Below, one piece after another: positions 42,921 to 54,239 of a stretch of DNA of 64,000 bases. This stretch comes from Rhinopomastus cyanomelas. Taxonomy: Eukaryota; Chordata; Aves; Bucerotiformes; Rhinopomastidae. The stretch lies in assembly GCA_013400115.1 (NCBI GenBank), contig VXBP01004182.1, positions 834,026-898,025 of the forward strand, in the 5' to 3' direction. The notes beneath the pieces were generated by a model, which saw only the letters and a program-made list of their open reading frames with translations, was not told the DNA's origin and ran no database searches. How positions within the stretch are numbered: position 1 is the first letter of the stretch; every line of letters begins with the position of its first letter. Made by a program: the position numbers and the translations under genes.

Positions 42921-43927
42921 ATCTGTGCTGATTTGTGCAAGCATCTGGTCTTTTTTTAACGTGAGAGCGCACGTGTTTGCACACAAATGGAGACCAGTCT
43001 CTACTGTAGTTCCACTGTTCTTGCTGGCTGTGCCACAGCAGCATCTTCTTTAGGAAACAACCCAAGTGCCCCTCCTCACTGAGATAACAGTTGAGTAAAG
43101 TGAACTGCAGAGGTGCTTGTCCAGGGTATCGCTCAGTCAGCGTTTGTTCGGCCACCCGCGCCCTTTGTATCCGTCACTTTGAACAGAAGGCAAAACGAAA
43201 CTGTCTCACCCCTCAGACCAAGGCAGACAGCTTTCTCCCCCCTCTTTTGCCATCCCTAAGACAAATTAGCAATGTAGAAAACCTTTCACTCAGAACAGAA
43301 GGATGATTATAGCAGGTAACAGGACCTCACATTAATCAGAGCTTTCAAAGAAGAGGCCTCGACCTGTGCCCTTTGTCTAGCCTGCTGGTGGCTATGGGGT
43401 GGTTTTTCCCCCCGGCTTCTTTCAGTGCCGGGGCTTTCTCTTTCTGTGTAATACACTCTCCTGGAAAACGTTTCTCTTTTCAGGCAGTCCTGAGCTGATC
43501 AAAACCCATCCAGAAGGCCAGTGGAGAAATCTGAACTTATAATGATGTTCTTTTATATTTCCTTACAATGAACAATGGCTCTCTCAAGCCTAATGGCAGC
43601 AGAACATAGGCAGAGGCAACAGCGCGAAGACTTGGGGGGAAATAACCATCATTTGCTAGACTTGCTCTTTCATGTTCTGGAAGAAAAAAGAAGTCCTGTC
43701 TTCTGCAGCCAAGTCTTTACTGCCTCTTGTTGAAAACATTCAAGGCCTTTGCGAACCAATGCGGAGATGAGGAAAGATAAGAGTAGATTAACATTTTTCT
43801 ATGAGGAAGAAAACATTAGTGACAATTAGATGGCAAAAGATCTTCAGTTTTCTATCCCTCCTGAATAAAAAGAGAAGGCATTCTGCTTTCTGTCCTTCCT
43901 CTTGGTTTGCTGGCCTTGACCTTTAAA
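42921..43927. other. Unclassified sequence
   Basis: About 1 kb unique sequence. No repeat or gene recognised. Confidence 0.45.
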
Positions 43928-44056
43928 TTGGGGATTGGACTGGATGATCTTTCAAGATTCCTTCCAATCTCTAATGTGCTATGATTCTGTGGCAGAGGGG
44001 TTGGACTGGATGATCTTTTGAGGTCTCTTCCAATCCCTAATGTTCTGTGATTCTGT
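43928..44056 (+). mobile_element. Two CR1 type A tails in tandem
   Basis: First 43928-43990 (GGGGATTGGACTGGATGATC to CTATGATTCTGTG), second 43991-44056 (GCAGAGGGGTTGGACTGGAT to TTCTGTGATTCTGT). Confidence 0.9.
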
Positions 44057-44099
44057 ATAACTGTTTCACAAACATCCAATTTGAGTGTGAATTATTGGA

Positions 44100-44403
44100 G
44101 TAGAATGGAGCTCCCCTGAATGGGGCTGTTTAGTTTTGAGGTAAAGAAGGATGAGGGGAGACCTCATCACTCTCTACAACTATTTAAGAGGACGTTGTAG
44201 AGTTGTTGGTGCTGTTCTCTTCTCACAGTGAATTAGCAACAGAACCAGAGGGAAGGGCTTGCAGCTCCAACAGGGGTGGGTTAGATTAGACATGAGGAAA
44301 AATCATCTTCACAGAGATAGTGGTCAGGCAGTGGAATGGGCTGCCCAGGGTGGTGGATGAGTCCTCATCCCTGGATGAGTTTAAAGACACCTGGATGTGG
44401 TGT
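44100..44403 (+). mobile_element. CR1 type B copy, left part (host of the SINE)
   Basis: Encodes KKDEGRPHHSLQLFKRTL-like codons and later QWNGLPRVVDESSSLDEFKD. Interrupted at 44404; the remainder is at 44580-44668. Confidence 0.9.
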
Positions 44404-44404
44404 T

Positions 44405-44579
44405 CACAGAATCACAGAAGGTTACAGGTTGGAAGGGACCTTGAAAGATCATCTAAGTCCAACCCCCCCTGCTGGAGCAGGGTAAGCCTACATACTGTCT
44501 CAAGATGTCCTATATGGGGCTTGAACCCATGACCCCAGGAAATCAGAGTCACATGCTCTACCCACTGAGCCAACCAGGT
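44405..44579 (-). mobile_element. tRNA-derived SINE with CR1 tail
   Basis: About 175 bases, minus strand. Head (44579-44507): a 73-base tRNA-like sequence closest to tRNA-Lys(CUU) by eye. It has box A TGGCTCAGTGGG (44572-44561), box B GGTTCAAGCC (44527-44518), a paired D arm (GCTC/GAGC) and a perfect 5-bp T arm (ATGGG/CCCAT). The anticodon stem no longer pairs, the loop reads CTCTGAT, and the acceptor stem is decayed. A linker of about 25 bases (44506-44483) follows, then a 78-base CR1-like tail (44482-44405) ending CTTCTGTGATTCTGTGA. The layout (Pol III head plus CR1 tail) is that of SINEs mobilised by CR1, known from songbirds. It sits inside a type B CR1 copy. Confidence 0.88.
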
Positions 44580-44668
44580 GATCTGATTTAGGGGTGAACT
44601 TGTAGAGTAGGGTTGATGGTTGGATTCAATGATCACAGGGTCTTTTCCAACCTGAATGATTCTGTGAA
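44580..44668 (+). mobile_element. CR1 type B copy, right part after the SINE
   Basis: Resumes with GATCTGATTTAGGGGTGAAC and ends in CAACCTGAATGATTCTGTGA. Confidence 0.88.
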
Positions 44669-44875
44669 TGAAAGACTCCGTCTGCTGACTGAAATACAGA
44701 CGGCGAGATTGCCCCTAGCTGCTGTGGCCAAAGGGGCACAAAACACCTTGTGTGACACTGCGTGGTCAGTCTGATCAGATTTTCCCCATCTTTAAAGCCT
44801 TGCTCTTTTAATTAAATGTACTTAAAGTATGGGGGATGCAGAGGTTCACTTGTTGGGCACCTAAGGCAACTGCCT

Positions 44876-45510
44876 GCAATTTCGCCCTCTTGTGGCCAAG
44901 ACGGCCAACGGCATCTTGGGGCGCATCAGAAGCGGGCTGGTTAGCAGATCCAGAGGGGTTCTCCTTCCCCTTTAGTCTGTCCTGGTGAGACCACATCCGG
45001 AGTATTGTGTCCAGTTCTAGCCCCTCAGTTCAACAGGGACACGGAGCTGCTGGAGGGAGTCCAGTGAAGAGCAATGAAGATGATGAAGGAAGTAGAATAT
45101 CTCCCTTACAAGGAAAGGCTGAAGGAGCTGGGTCTCTTTAGCTTGGAGAAAAGGAGACTGAGGGGTAACCTCATTAATGTTTATACTTATGTGAAGGGTG
45201 GGTGCAGAAGGATGAGCCGGACCCTGCTCAGTGGCATCTAGTGATAGGACAAGGGACAATGGGTGTTAGCTGGAACAGAGGAGGTTCCACATCAGTAGGA
45301 GAAGGAACTTCTTCACAGTGAGGGTGACCGAGCACTGGAAGGGGCTGATCAGGGGGGTTGTGGAGTCCCCTTCTCTGGAGACATTTAAAACCCACCTGGA
45401 CACGTTCCTGTGCAACTTGGTCTAGGTGGTCCTGCTGTTTTGGGGGCTTGGACTGGATGATATTTCTAGGTCCCTCCCAATCCCTAATGTTCTGCGAGTC
45501 TGTGATTCTC
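44876..45510 (+). mobile_element. CR1 type A copy
   Basis: Starts with the TTTCGCCCTCTTGTGGCCAA variant, seen in four other copies here, and runs through RPHPEYCVQF-, LLSLEKRRLRGN- and HRWFHIS-like codons to a full tail. Frames are broken by several stops. Confidence 0.94.
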
Positions 45511-46191
45511 CACTGACTGCAATAACAATCAATGTGAGACCAATGCAGCCCGTTCAATGCTTTGCCGTGGTCAATTTTTAATTTAAACGCTATCTTTCCG
45601 TTTCCCTGTCTTATGCTGGTCACTAAACTATTCTAAACCATTCTGCTTTCTTTCTGCTTTAAATCTTTTCTGTAGCCAGTCCCTTTGGAGTTTGTCAGTT
45701 GCTGTTTCCAGCAGTGTTCAACATAATAGAGAGACCACAGTGACTCATTAAACATTAAAACCATCACTAACACGCCTTGTCATCACACTCACTCGCACTT
45801 GCAGTCCAAACTAGGAGTCCCTGGAAAAGTCTCACTGTTCTCCATTAGGGGGAAGGCTTGCTCCACCTTCTTTCAAAAGCTCTTATTTCCCCCAAAACAC
45901 CTTTCAAATTGTTTTTGTCCATAACAAATGCTGCAGCCTCTAGTTCTGCTTCAGATTTCTCTGCTGAAGGTAATTGTTAGATCAGTGAAGCTTGGAATTC
46001 AACAGTTGATGTGCCAGAGGAAGCCTGGCTTCTGCCGAGCTGAGCAAAGCAGACAGTTGGCTTCATATTCTTGCGCACGTGATTAGTGGTTGGATGAAAA
46101 ACATTCCTTGCACTGAAACGTCAAACCGCTAGAAGACTGAACTCCTTCACGAATCTTTCACTTTCTGAGAGAGTTAGTGCAGTAAAGGGTT
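45511..46191. other. Unclassified sequence
   Basis: Unique sequence. No repeat or gene recognised. Confidence 0.45.
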
Positions 46192-46470
46192 CACAGGGGT
46201 TGGAAGGGATCTAGTCCAATCCCCCAACCACAGCAGGATCCCCTAGATCAAGTTGCACAGGAACATGCCCAGGTGGGTTTTAAACGTCTCCAGTGAAGGA
46301 CACTCCATAACCTCACTGGGAGGCCCCTTCCAGGGCTCTGTCACCCTTACTGGGAAGAAGTTCCTTCTCATGTTGATGTGGAACCTCCTCTGTTCCAGCT
46401 CAGACCCACTGCCCCTTGTCTTATTATTAGATGCCCCTGAGCACAGCCTGGCTCCATCCTCCTGACCTGT
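46192..46470 (-). mobile_element. CR1 type A copy with a shortened tail
   Basis: The tail is missing the GACCTCGAAAGATCATC part (GGTTGGAAGGGATCTAGTCC). Minus frame 46515-46243 keeps EDGARLCSGASNNKTRGSG and RRFHINMRRNFFPVRVTEP. Confidence 0.9.
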
Positions 46471-46670
46471 CCACCTGCAGTAAGGGATGCTCATCACATG
46501 ATCATCCACGAGCAAAATGTTCTAACTTGTAGGATTTCATTTCACCTGAAACTAAGACCTTAGCTTAACCAGTGGCCCACGCGCTGTATTTTGGAACACA
46601 TTTTGAAAACCAGTACCCAGGACTGGTGCAGCTGTAGGGAACAGTGTTGGGAAAGAAAACCCATGACTTC

Positions 46671-46817
46671 TGTGGAGTCTCCATCTCTGGAGACATTGAA
46701 ATCCTGCCCAGCCTTGTTCCTGTGAGACTTGGTCTAGGTGATCCTGCTCTGGCAGGGGGATTGGACCGGGTGATCTTTCAAGGTCCCTTCCAATCCCCAA
46801 AATTCTGCGACTCTGAC
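46671..46817 (+). mobile_element. CR1 type A 3' end
   Basis: From TCTGTGGAGTCTCCATCTCT to AAAATTCTGCGACTCTGA. Confidence 0.9.
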
Positions 46818-47672
46818 TTCATCCCGAAACAGATTTGAGAGTTAATTCTGGTACCAGTGTGTTGTGTTTGACCCTAAGTGGTGCAAGGCGTAGACTAATG
46901 AGCTAGATTGGTCATTCATAGAGTTAAACCCCTTACCAGATAAATAAGAAGTTAACCTTTTCATAGACTGGTGGGGTTGTTTTGTTTTATTGAGGCCTGA
47001 GGGCTTGGGTGAAGGCCCGATTAAAACACTAGAAAGGCAGTTCTTCACTTCCCGCTGACCTCGCTGCTTGCTCTCAGATACGTTTCCACCTTCTGTTCTC
47101 AGCATCAATTCAGCTCTTGCTGAAGTAGTTATTAGGAAATCATGACGGTGGCAGGAGGAATCCGATTGCACCACAAGTTGTGGCCAGAAGCAGGAAGGAA
47201 AGTGGAGGAAGAGGGTCTGGCAGCAGATAAGAGGGAATCCTGATGAGCGCAGTTCAGCGCGGAGGTGAACAGGTGTGAGTTCATCGGAAATCTGGGAGCA
47301 CTGGCCAGAGCCACAGAGCTCTCGTTGGTCCAGGAGAATTCATTAGAGGTGATGATGGAAAGGAAAGGTGAAGAAAAAGCGAGGGGCAAGTACCCTGTAC
47401 AAGAAAAAAGCCACAGACTTTTCTTTTTGACTGATAGTCAGTCCTTTCATAACAGGAAGCCACATGTAAAGTAAATAGCACCAGTGTGAACTCAAACCTG
47501 TAACTGAAGCAGCACTAACAGCTTCTGCAGTTGGAAGATGTATGTCTTCAAATAAGAGACCCTGGGCAATGGGAAATACCATTAGAAGTAGCATAAAACT
47601 TCTGAACACAAGTGTGATTTAAAACCCCCAAACTTTAATGACTATGGACTGGCATTGTGATGCTTAAAGAGC
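46818..47672. other. Unclassified sequence
   Basis: Unique sequence. Overlapping frames around 47132-47609 lie on both strands and show no domain. Confidence 0.45.
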
Positions 47673-47808
47673 TACAGGCTAAACCTTGCCTTTGCTATAA
47701 TCTGTGGGACCTCAGAGTTTCTCTATGGCTTGGTGAATACTACAGGCTGAGCCTTGGCTTCATTATAATCTGTGTGGCTCAGAGTTTCTCAGTGCCTTAG
47801 TGAATATT
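47673..47808. repeat. Tandem duplication, two 68-base units
   Basis: Unit 1 (47673-47740) and unit 2 (47741-47808) share TACAGGCT, CTTTGCTATAATCTGTG versus CTTCATTATAATCTGTG, and CTCAGAGTTTCTC, ending GTGAATA. Not CR1. Confidence 0.85.
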
Positions 47809-47892
47809 AGTTTTGTAAATTGATAGAGAAATAGGATTTAAGGAGTGGCACGTCTTTGGAGTATGAAAAGGAGAGTTGTGCAGGGTCTTTGT

Positions 47893-48300
47893 CATCATTC
47901 AGGTTGGCAAAGACCCTTGGGATCATTGAGTCCAACCATCAACCTATTCTATAAGGTCACCCCTAAACCAGATCCCCCAAGACTATATCTAAGCATCTCT
48001 TAAACTCGCCCAGGGCTGGGGATTCAACCACCACCCTGGGCAGCCCAGTCCAGGGCCTGACCACTCTCTGCGGGAAGAATCTCTTCCTGATGTCCGGTGT
48101 AACCCTCCCTTGCTGGAGCTTGAAGCCCTTGCCTCTGCTTCTGTCACTAGTTACTTGTGATAAAAACCCAGCACCAACATCTCTACAGTATCCTTTCAGA
48201 TAATTGTAGAGAGCGATGAGGTCTCCCCTCAGCCTTCTCTTCCTCCAACTCAACAGCCCCAACTTTCTCCATCTCTCATCATCACATTGATTCTCCAAGC
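47893..48300 (-). mobile_element. CR1 type B copy
   Basis: Minus frame 48298-47963 is open for 111 codons: LRGDLIALYNYLKGYCRDVG, SQVTSDRSRGKG and VVRPWTGLPRVVVESPALGE. Close relative of 27173-27602. Confidence 0.94.
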
Positions 48301-48914
48301 CCTTCCCCAGCTCTGTTGCTCCCCTCTACCCTCGCTAGGAGCTCAACTTGAAGAGCAACCTTCCAAGTTGCTGCAGTGGCACCACCATGATGTATGTGAA
48401 ATGGAAATGGTAGTGAGGGTAGCAAGACAGTGCTTTTGGTGGAAGAAAGAGACCGAATTATTTTCCAATGTAATTCACAACAGATAAGGATTCCAGTCAC
48501 ACTTCTTTTAATTTGAATTTATTTCTGGCTTGTTTTTTCTCGCAGCTCAATTTTTTCCTAGAGAGTTTCCAGAGGAATGAGTGACAACTTCATTAACAAC
48601 TCACATTCTCTTGTTGCTAGCAGTTATCTCCATCAGTCATTAGTGTTTTCCAAGCAAATGGATCTTTGGCGGTTCAGTGGGTGAAAACATGTCCATCTGA
48701 GTCGATACTGAGTGAGGCTCCGTGTGTGCTGACACGGTGCCTGAGCCCGGCTAACAACACGGAGCACATGTCAGTCCCTAACAAAGAGTAACGGCGCTGA
48801 TATGGGCGCCGTGGAGCCCAGATGAGATGTGCAAGATTGAGACCTACCTTTCTGTCTGACAAATACTTGTGTTGCCAAACTGTATCTTTGCATGTTTTGG
48901 GAAGATTTGGTTTT
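48301..48914. other. Unclassified sequence
   Basis: Unique sequence. No repeat or gene recognised. Confidence 0.45.
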
Positions 48915-49310
48915 CACAGAGCATCAGGGTTTGGAAGTGACCTTGAAAGATCGTCCAGCCCAACCCCCTGCCACAGCAGGATCACCTAGAACAAGTTGCA
49001 CAGCAATGTATTGACGCAGGTTTTAAATGTCTCCAGAGAATGAGACTCCACAACCCCCATTAGCAGACCCTTCCAGTGCTCTGTCACCCTCACTGGGAAG
49101 AGGTTCCTTCTCATATATATATGGAACCTCCTATGTTCCAGCTCACACCCAGTGCCCCTTGTCCTATCACTAGATGTCACTGAGGTCCCCCATCAGTGTC
49201 CTCTTCTCCAAGTTCAAGAGACCCAGCTCCATCAGCCTTTCCTCATAAGGGAGATGCTCCACGCTGGACTCTCTTCAGCAGCATCATGTCCTTTGTGAAC
49301 TGAGGGGCCC
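48915..49310 (-). mobile_element. CR1 type A copy
   Basis: Inverted tail to TTTGTGAACTGAGGGGCC. A deletion removes the LEKRR-upstream part near 49185. It ends at a direct switch to a plus-strand copy. Confidence 0.9.
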
Positions 49311-49483
49311 TGGAACGGGGTGCCCAGAGGTGTTGTGGAGTCTCATTCTCTGGAGATGTTTAAAACCATCCAGGACGTGTTCCTGTGTTACTGGATCTAT
49401 GTGATCCTACTGTGACAGGGGGATTGGATTGGATGATCTTTCGAGGTCCCTTCCAATCCCTAATGTTCTGTGATGCTGTGATT
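49311..49483 (+). mobile_element. CR1 type A 3' end, abutting an inverted copy
   Basis: From CTGGAACGGGGTGCCCAGAG to GTTCTGTGATGCTGTGATT. The body-to-body inverted junction at 49310/49311 has no spacer. Confidence 0.9.
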
Positions 49484-50096
49484 AAGGGTTCAAGAAAAGG
49501 AATAATTACTTGACATCTGGGAGTGCAGAATAGGCCTTGACAGTAGGTGATTTCTTAAATTTATAAAACACGTAGTTGTACATTATTTTAGTGTTAGGTT
49601 TAGGTCTGAAGGGCTGTCACTGCAGTCACAACAACGTAGAATTTGCACTTCTTGTCTCAGTTGGGATTAACTGAGGTATTTTTATTACCTTCTTAAAAAA
49701 ATAACCCAACTTGCCTCAAAAAGTGTTTGTGATCCTAAGAATGGATCCTCACAGTGGTTGAGCTACTTGAGATATCCATCTTAGTCATAATGAAACACAA
49801 CACAAAATGGTATTGCACTTTTTAATGATCCGTGAAGACCATGAAGAGAGCATCGTAAATCACAGAGGAAGGAGAAACTCTGTTATTCTTATGGATAGAG
49901 GCAACAAAGGCTTAAACCCAGCGCTGTGCTGCTTTCAGACAGCCTTTTTTAATCTCAGTGCTGCTGCATTTTCTCACTTCATTGTGTTAACTCTGCCCAT
50001 GCTGGGGTCATATCTGGTACCTTTTGGTAACTCTGCCCATGTTGGTTTCAAAGTTCCAGCTAGATTGAAGTCCTAAACAGTAAATAAATGGACTTG
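49484..50096. other. Unclassified sequence
   Basis: Unique sequence. TAACTCTGCCCATG is repeated at 49988 and 50029, a minor local duplication. No gene recognised. Confidence 0.45.
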
Positions 50097-50150
50097 GGTG
50101 GAAGGGACCTCAAAAGATCGTCTAGTCCTATATAACATCTAGTCCAATAC
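50097..50150 (-). mobile_element. CR1 tail remnant
   Basis: GGTGGAAGGGACCTCAAAAG, then CTAGTCC twice. Short and diverged. Confidence 0.6.
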
Positions 50151-50524
50151 AGCTGCTGTCAGCGCCAGCACGGGGAGTCATTTGCTTGTAGCCTTATCCA
50201 CAGACTCTGTGTCTTGCTTCTGCCTCCTGGAGTTTTACAGCCTCTGTACTACTTGAGCTCACTCTGAGCTACTCAGCATAACAGCTGTAAACCCTGTTTT
50301 ATGGTTTTAAGTCTAGCACGTGGGTAAAGACCTAAAATACTACACAATTAATTTCCTGGTGTTACTGGGCTCTTAGATTTATTGCCTGTGAGCTATGAAT
50401 GACGGAAGAACTGATTTTGGGCTAATAAAAAAATAGAGATCTTTATTTCAGCACTGTAAAAGTCTTTAAAAACCTATAAATGTTATTCTCACAGTGTTTG
50501 GATTACAGGAGTAAGACCTCATGC
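50151..50524. other. Unclassified sequence
   Basis: Unique sequence. No repeat or gene recognised. Confidence 0.45.
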
Positions 50525-50655
50525 TGGAGCCACTTAAAACCCACCTGGACATGTTCCTGTGTGACTTGGTCTAGGTGATGCTGCTGTGGCAGGGGGATTG
50601 GACTGGATGATCTTTCGAGGTCCCTTCCAGTCCCTAACGTTCTGTGGTCCTGTGT
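50525..50655 (+). mobile_element. CR1 type A 3' end
   Basis: From TGGAGCCACTTAAAACCCAC to AACGTTCTGTGGTCCTGTG. Confidence 0.9.
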
Positions 50656-51130
50656 ACAGACTAAGCTGAAGAGTGTCTGTGCCGAAGAGCTTTATTCAGC
50701 AGTCACACTCACTACGTGTAGTATGTAAAACAAGCTACTCTGAGCTGCAGCAGTGGTGTCAGCAGGCTAGAAATGAGACCATTTTTCACAGTGCACAAAT
50801 TCATCGAGTTACTCAATTTTCATAGCATTTTAATTTAAGCTTTAAAATAACCCTATGGGCTGTGACTAAGCATGGGGGATTTCAGCCTGACAGGGAACTT
50901 TTCAAAGCTACAAGGTAGTGAAAACAGTGCAGAGGGTGGGATTGCTTTGTAGGGCATTAGCTGTGACTCTGCTCTGCAATTACCCTTTGTGGGTGAGACC
51001 GCAGCAGTTCTGTTTAGGAAATACCTTTGCACTTTGAAGCCATCTCTCAGTGAAGATGAATTCTCTGCTGCTGCGCTCTTTGGCTCTGGCTGATCGGCAA
51101 ACGGAGAATGGAGCACCTTCATTCTGTAAA
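50656..51130. other. Unclassified sequence
   Basis: Unique sequence. No repeat or gene recognised. Confidence 0.45.
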
Positions 51131-51320
51131 CAGAGTCACCCAACATCAGGGATTGGAAGAGACCTCAAAAGGTCATCTAGTCCATTCCCGTGCCAGAGCA
51201 GGATCACCTAGACCCAGTCACAGAATCATAGATCATTAGGGATTGGAAGGGACCTTGCAGATCATCCAGTCCAATCCCCGTGCCGCAGCAGGATCCCCTA
51301 GATCAAGTTGCACAGCATAA
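51131..51320 (-). mobile_element. Two CR1 type A tails in tandem
   Basis: First 51131-51221 (CAGAGTCACCCAACATCAGG to CTAGACCCAG), second 51222-51320 (TCACAGAATCATAGATCATT to AAGTTGCACAGCA). Confidence 0.88.
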
Positions 51321-51847
51321 TCTATATCCAGCAGAGATTTCTCTCCAGTAACTTCTCATCCACTGCATTTGCCTCTAGTGTAGAATCCTTGCTGGGCTTA
51401 GACTTTATAGGTTTATTCTGGTCGAGCTGTAAGCACTAAATCTTTTATGAGTTCTGGAGAAAGAAGAGTGATGGACTCTGCTTGCTGCCACGGGCTCCTC
51501 TGGTGTCTACACCTTCATCTCTGACCTGAGTATTCCCCTTGGACTCTCTGTCCAACAACCCAAACTACCCTGCCCTCGGGGCTAGAGCTGCCCTCAAAGC
51601 CTCTTGTACTGCCAGTTCTGAAGTCAGCTCATGCCGCTGTCAGGAACCTGTCAGTCTCTGGATGCTTGGGGGAATAATAGTGGGGTGGTGAGTTGTCTAC
51701 AGGCACAGACTTTGTGGCTCTTGGATCACTCAAAAAATACCTGTTTCTGTTATAATTCTTGAAATACTGCTAAGTCTGTAGCCCTGCCAGCTGAAAATGC
51801 AGTAGCGGTTAAATGCAGGGCACTATCCTATTAGTTTATGCTTTATG
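51321..51847. other. Unclassified sequence
   Basis: Unique sequence. No repeat or gene recognised. Confidence 0.45.
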
Positions 51848-51989
51848 TAGAGTCTCCTTCACTGGAGATGTTTAAGACCCACCTGGATGTGTTCCTGTGT
51901 GACTTGTTCTAGGGGATCCTGCTGTGGCAGGGGGATCGGACTAGATGAGCTTTTGAGGTCCATTCCCATCCCTAATGATTCTATGTGAC
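51848..51989 (+). mobile_element. CR1 type A 3' end
   Basis: From TAGAGTCTCCTTCACTGGAG to CCTAATGATTCTATGTGA. Confidence 0.9.
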
Positions 51990-52500
51990 CATGCAGTACA
52001 ACCACCCACATCCACTGTTTCCTTGTTAAGGAGTTAATGCTTCAGCTTTATGCATCTGGAAAGAGACTGATCCACCTTAAGCCAGTTCAGGTTGGTCTGT
52101 CTTGATTTCCTCTAAATCCAATGTTATACATCCAATTTAAGCACAATCCAATTTAGCAGGGGTGGTTGGCTTGCAAACGCGCAGCAGAAGGATGTGGATT
52201 GGTTAAGCACGTGGGCTTTGTCATTTCCATATTGATTCTTAGCTATCGAAAGACTAATATGAGACCTCAGGAGTTGTTATGATACCTCAGGCAGCAGTTG
52301 TAGTGGGAGATGCAGGCCGAGCAAATGTGATGCCACGCAGGATGATTTCCTAATGAGATGATAATTTGTACTCACATTTGTAACGTGCAGAACAAGGGGT
52401 GATGTGTTGTCTTCTCAGGATTAGTGTAAGAGCTTGGCCACTTTAAAAATGACCTCCACTAATTAATGCTTAGGATGTAGCCTCTCTGCACATCTCATGC
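51990..52500. other. Unclassified sequence
   Basis: Unique sequence. No repeat or gene recognised. Confidence 0.45.
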
Positions 52501-52564
52501 ACGACTGGATGATCTGTCGAGGTCCCCTCCAATCCCTAATGTTGTGTGTGATTCTGTGTGATTT
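52501..52564 (+). mobile_element. CR1 type A 3' tail
   Basis: ACGACTGGATGATCTGTCGA, then an altered end with doubled GTGTGATT. Confidence 0.8.
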
Positions 52565-52654
52565 CTCTTAGTCTTTATGAACCAGGAACAGAGCAAGGAC
52601 TTGTTTCTCACTGTTAACAGTGTGAGCCATACTGTTGGCCACTCAGGTTTCTAG

Positions 52655-53212
52655 ACCGTGAGTCAGCAGTGTGCTCTTGTGGCCAAGAGGGCCAACAGCA
52701 TCCTGGGGTGGATCAGAAGCAGGAGTGGTTAGCAGGTTGAGAGAGATTCTTCTCCCCCTCTACTCTGCACTGGTGAGTCCACATCTGGAGTTGTGTCCAG
52801 TTCTGGGCCCCTCAGTTCAAGAGGGATGTGGAGCTGCTGGAGGGAGTCCAGTGTAGAGCCACAGAGATGATGAAGGAAGTGGAACATCTCCTTGATCAGA
52901 AAGGCTGAGGGAGCTTGGAGAAAGAGAGACTGAGGTGTGACCTCACCAATGTGTATAAATATATGAAAGATGGGTGTGAGGAGGATGGAGCCAGACTCTT
53001 CTCAATGTCATCTAGTGATAGGACAAGGGGCAATTGGTGTCAGCTGAAACATAGGAGGTTCCATATCCATATCAGAAGGAACTTCTTCCCTGTAAGGGTG
53101 ACGAAGCACTGAAAGGGGCTGCCAGTGGGGATTGTGGAGCCTCCTTCTGCAGGCATTTAAAACCCGCCTGGACATGTTCCTATGCAACTTGGTCTAATGT
53201 TCTGCGATTCAT
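52655..53212 (+). mobile_element. CR1 type A copy with a tail deletion
   Basis: From GAGTCAGCAGTGTGCTCTTG to GATTCATCAC. Most of the tail is missing: CAACTTGGTCTA is joined directly to ATGTTCTGCGATTC. Confidence 0.93.
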
Positions 53213-53960
53213 CACATAAGTGCTGGACCTGCTCAGAGTCCACCCTGTAGGTTTTGTTTGGATCTTGAAAGGCCAACTGTGGTGCAGAACCAAACCTTCA
53301 GAAGAAGGTGAGACTGTTTGCTGAATCTTAACAGTAAAATGAAAACACTTGGTGAAGACCTTTAAGTCTTCCAGGGTGCGGACGTGAGGAAGAGCGCGCG
53401 ATCGTAAGGTGGTTCCGAATAGCTGATTACACCGTTGTTACATTTAAGCCAGCATTGCTTCAGTGCGGCTTTGCGAATCGTCCTGGTAGAGAGCGAGGCT
53501 TATCATTGCTTTTGATTAGCAGGTTCTTGCTCGTTTTCAATTTCATGCACAGTTCAACACTGCCGCTAAATTAATGGGAAGCACATTATCTCCCAATGGA
53601 AAATTAGTTCCTTGCGGTATTAGGTGCATAAAATTTCTCAGACTCTTGGCTTGGGACTGTCTGAACACGAAGGTGGGGTTTTTTTAATCTCCTCAAAATA
53701 GTGAGATTTTGTTGGAAGTTTTGCAATTGTATGAAATACTTTTTGTCCAGCAAGCGGTGAGCTTGGACTCTTTGGAACATCTCGTTCTGTTTCACTTTGG
53801 TTAGTAGACATTGGAGGTTACAGCTTTTGAATGACTGGAGCTAAAACTTGCAGAGCTTTGATTAAAAAAGGCTGATCTGGGCACAGCAGATTCCTGTGCT
53901 GGACCTTTGGTGAGACCCTTCCCATGATGAGTACTAGGAATTAATACAACAAGTTACCAA
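53213..53960. other. Unclassified sequence
   Basis: Unique sequence with a small CpG-enriched patch at about 53380-53480. No gene recognised. Confidence 0.45.
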
Positions 53961-54056
53961 TAATCACAGAGCATTAGGGATTGGAAGGGACCTCGAAAGA
54001 TCACCCAGTCCAATCTCCCTGCCAAAGCAGGACCACCTAGACCAAGCTGCACAGAA
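53961..54056 (-). mobile_element. CR1 type A 3' end
   Basis: Inverted tail TAATCACAGAGCATTAGGGA to CCAAGCTGCACAGAAG. Confidence 0.88.
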
Positions 54057-54239
54057 GACAAGACTTTTCACTCTATCTCGGGTTTTCCTGTTAGAAAAAC
54101 AAAAAGAAGGCACAATACAGGTCCTTTGTTGTTCAGAGGTGACAATAAAGACTGAACAGAAAGGAACCAAAACACCACAGAGGATTTTTTTCCTCTGCAA
54201 ACTAAGACTGTTTGGTTTGAAGTAACAATTAACTCTGCC

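Noticed and set aside
44507..44579. Functional tRNA-Lys gene
   Set aside because: The anticodon stem does not pair, the acceptor stem is decayed, and it is fused to a CR1 tail. It is a SINE head, not a working tRNA.
47132..47609. Cluster of short open frames on both strands
   Set aside because: They overlap in several frames with no signature; random.
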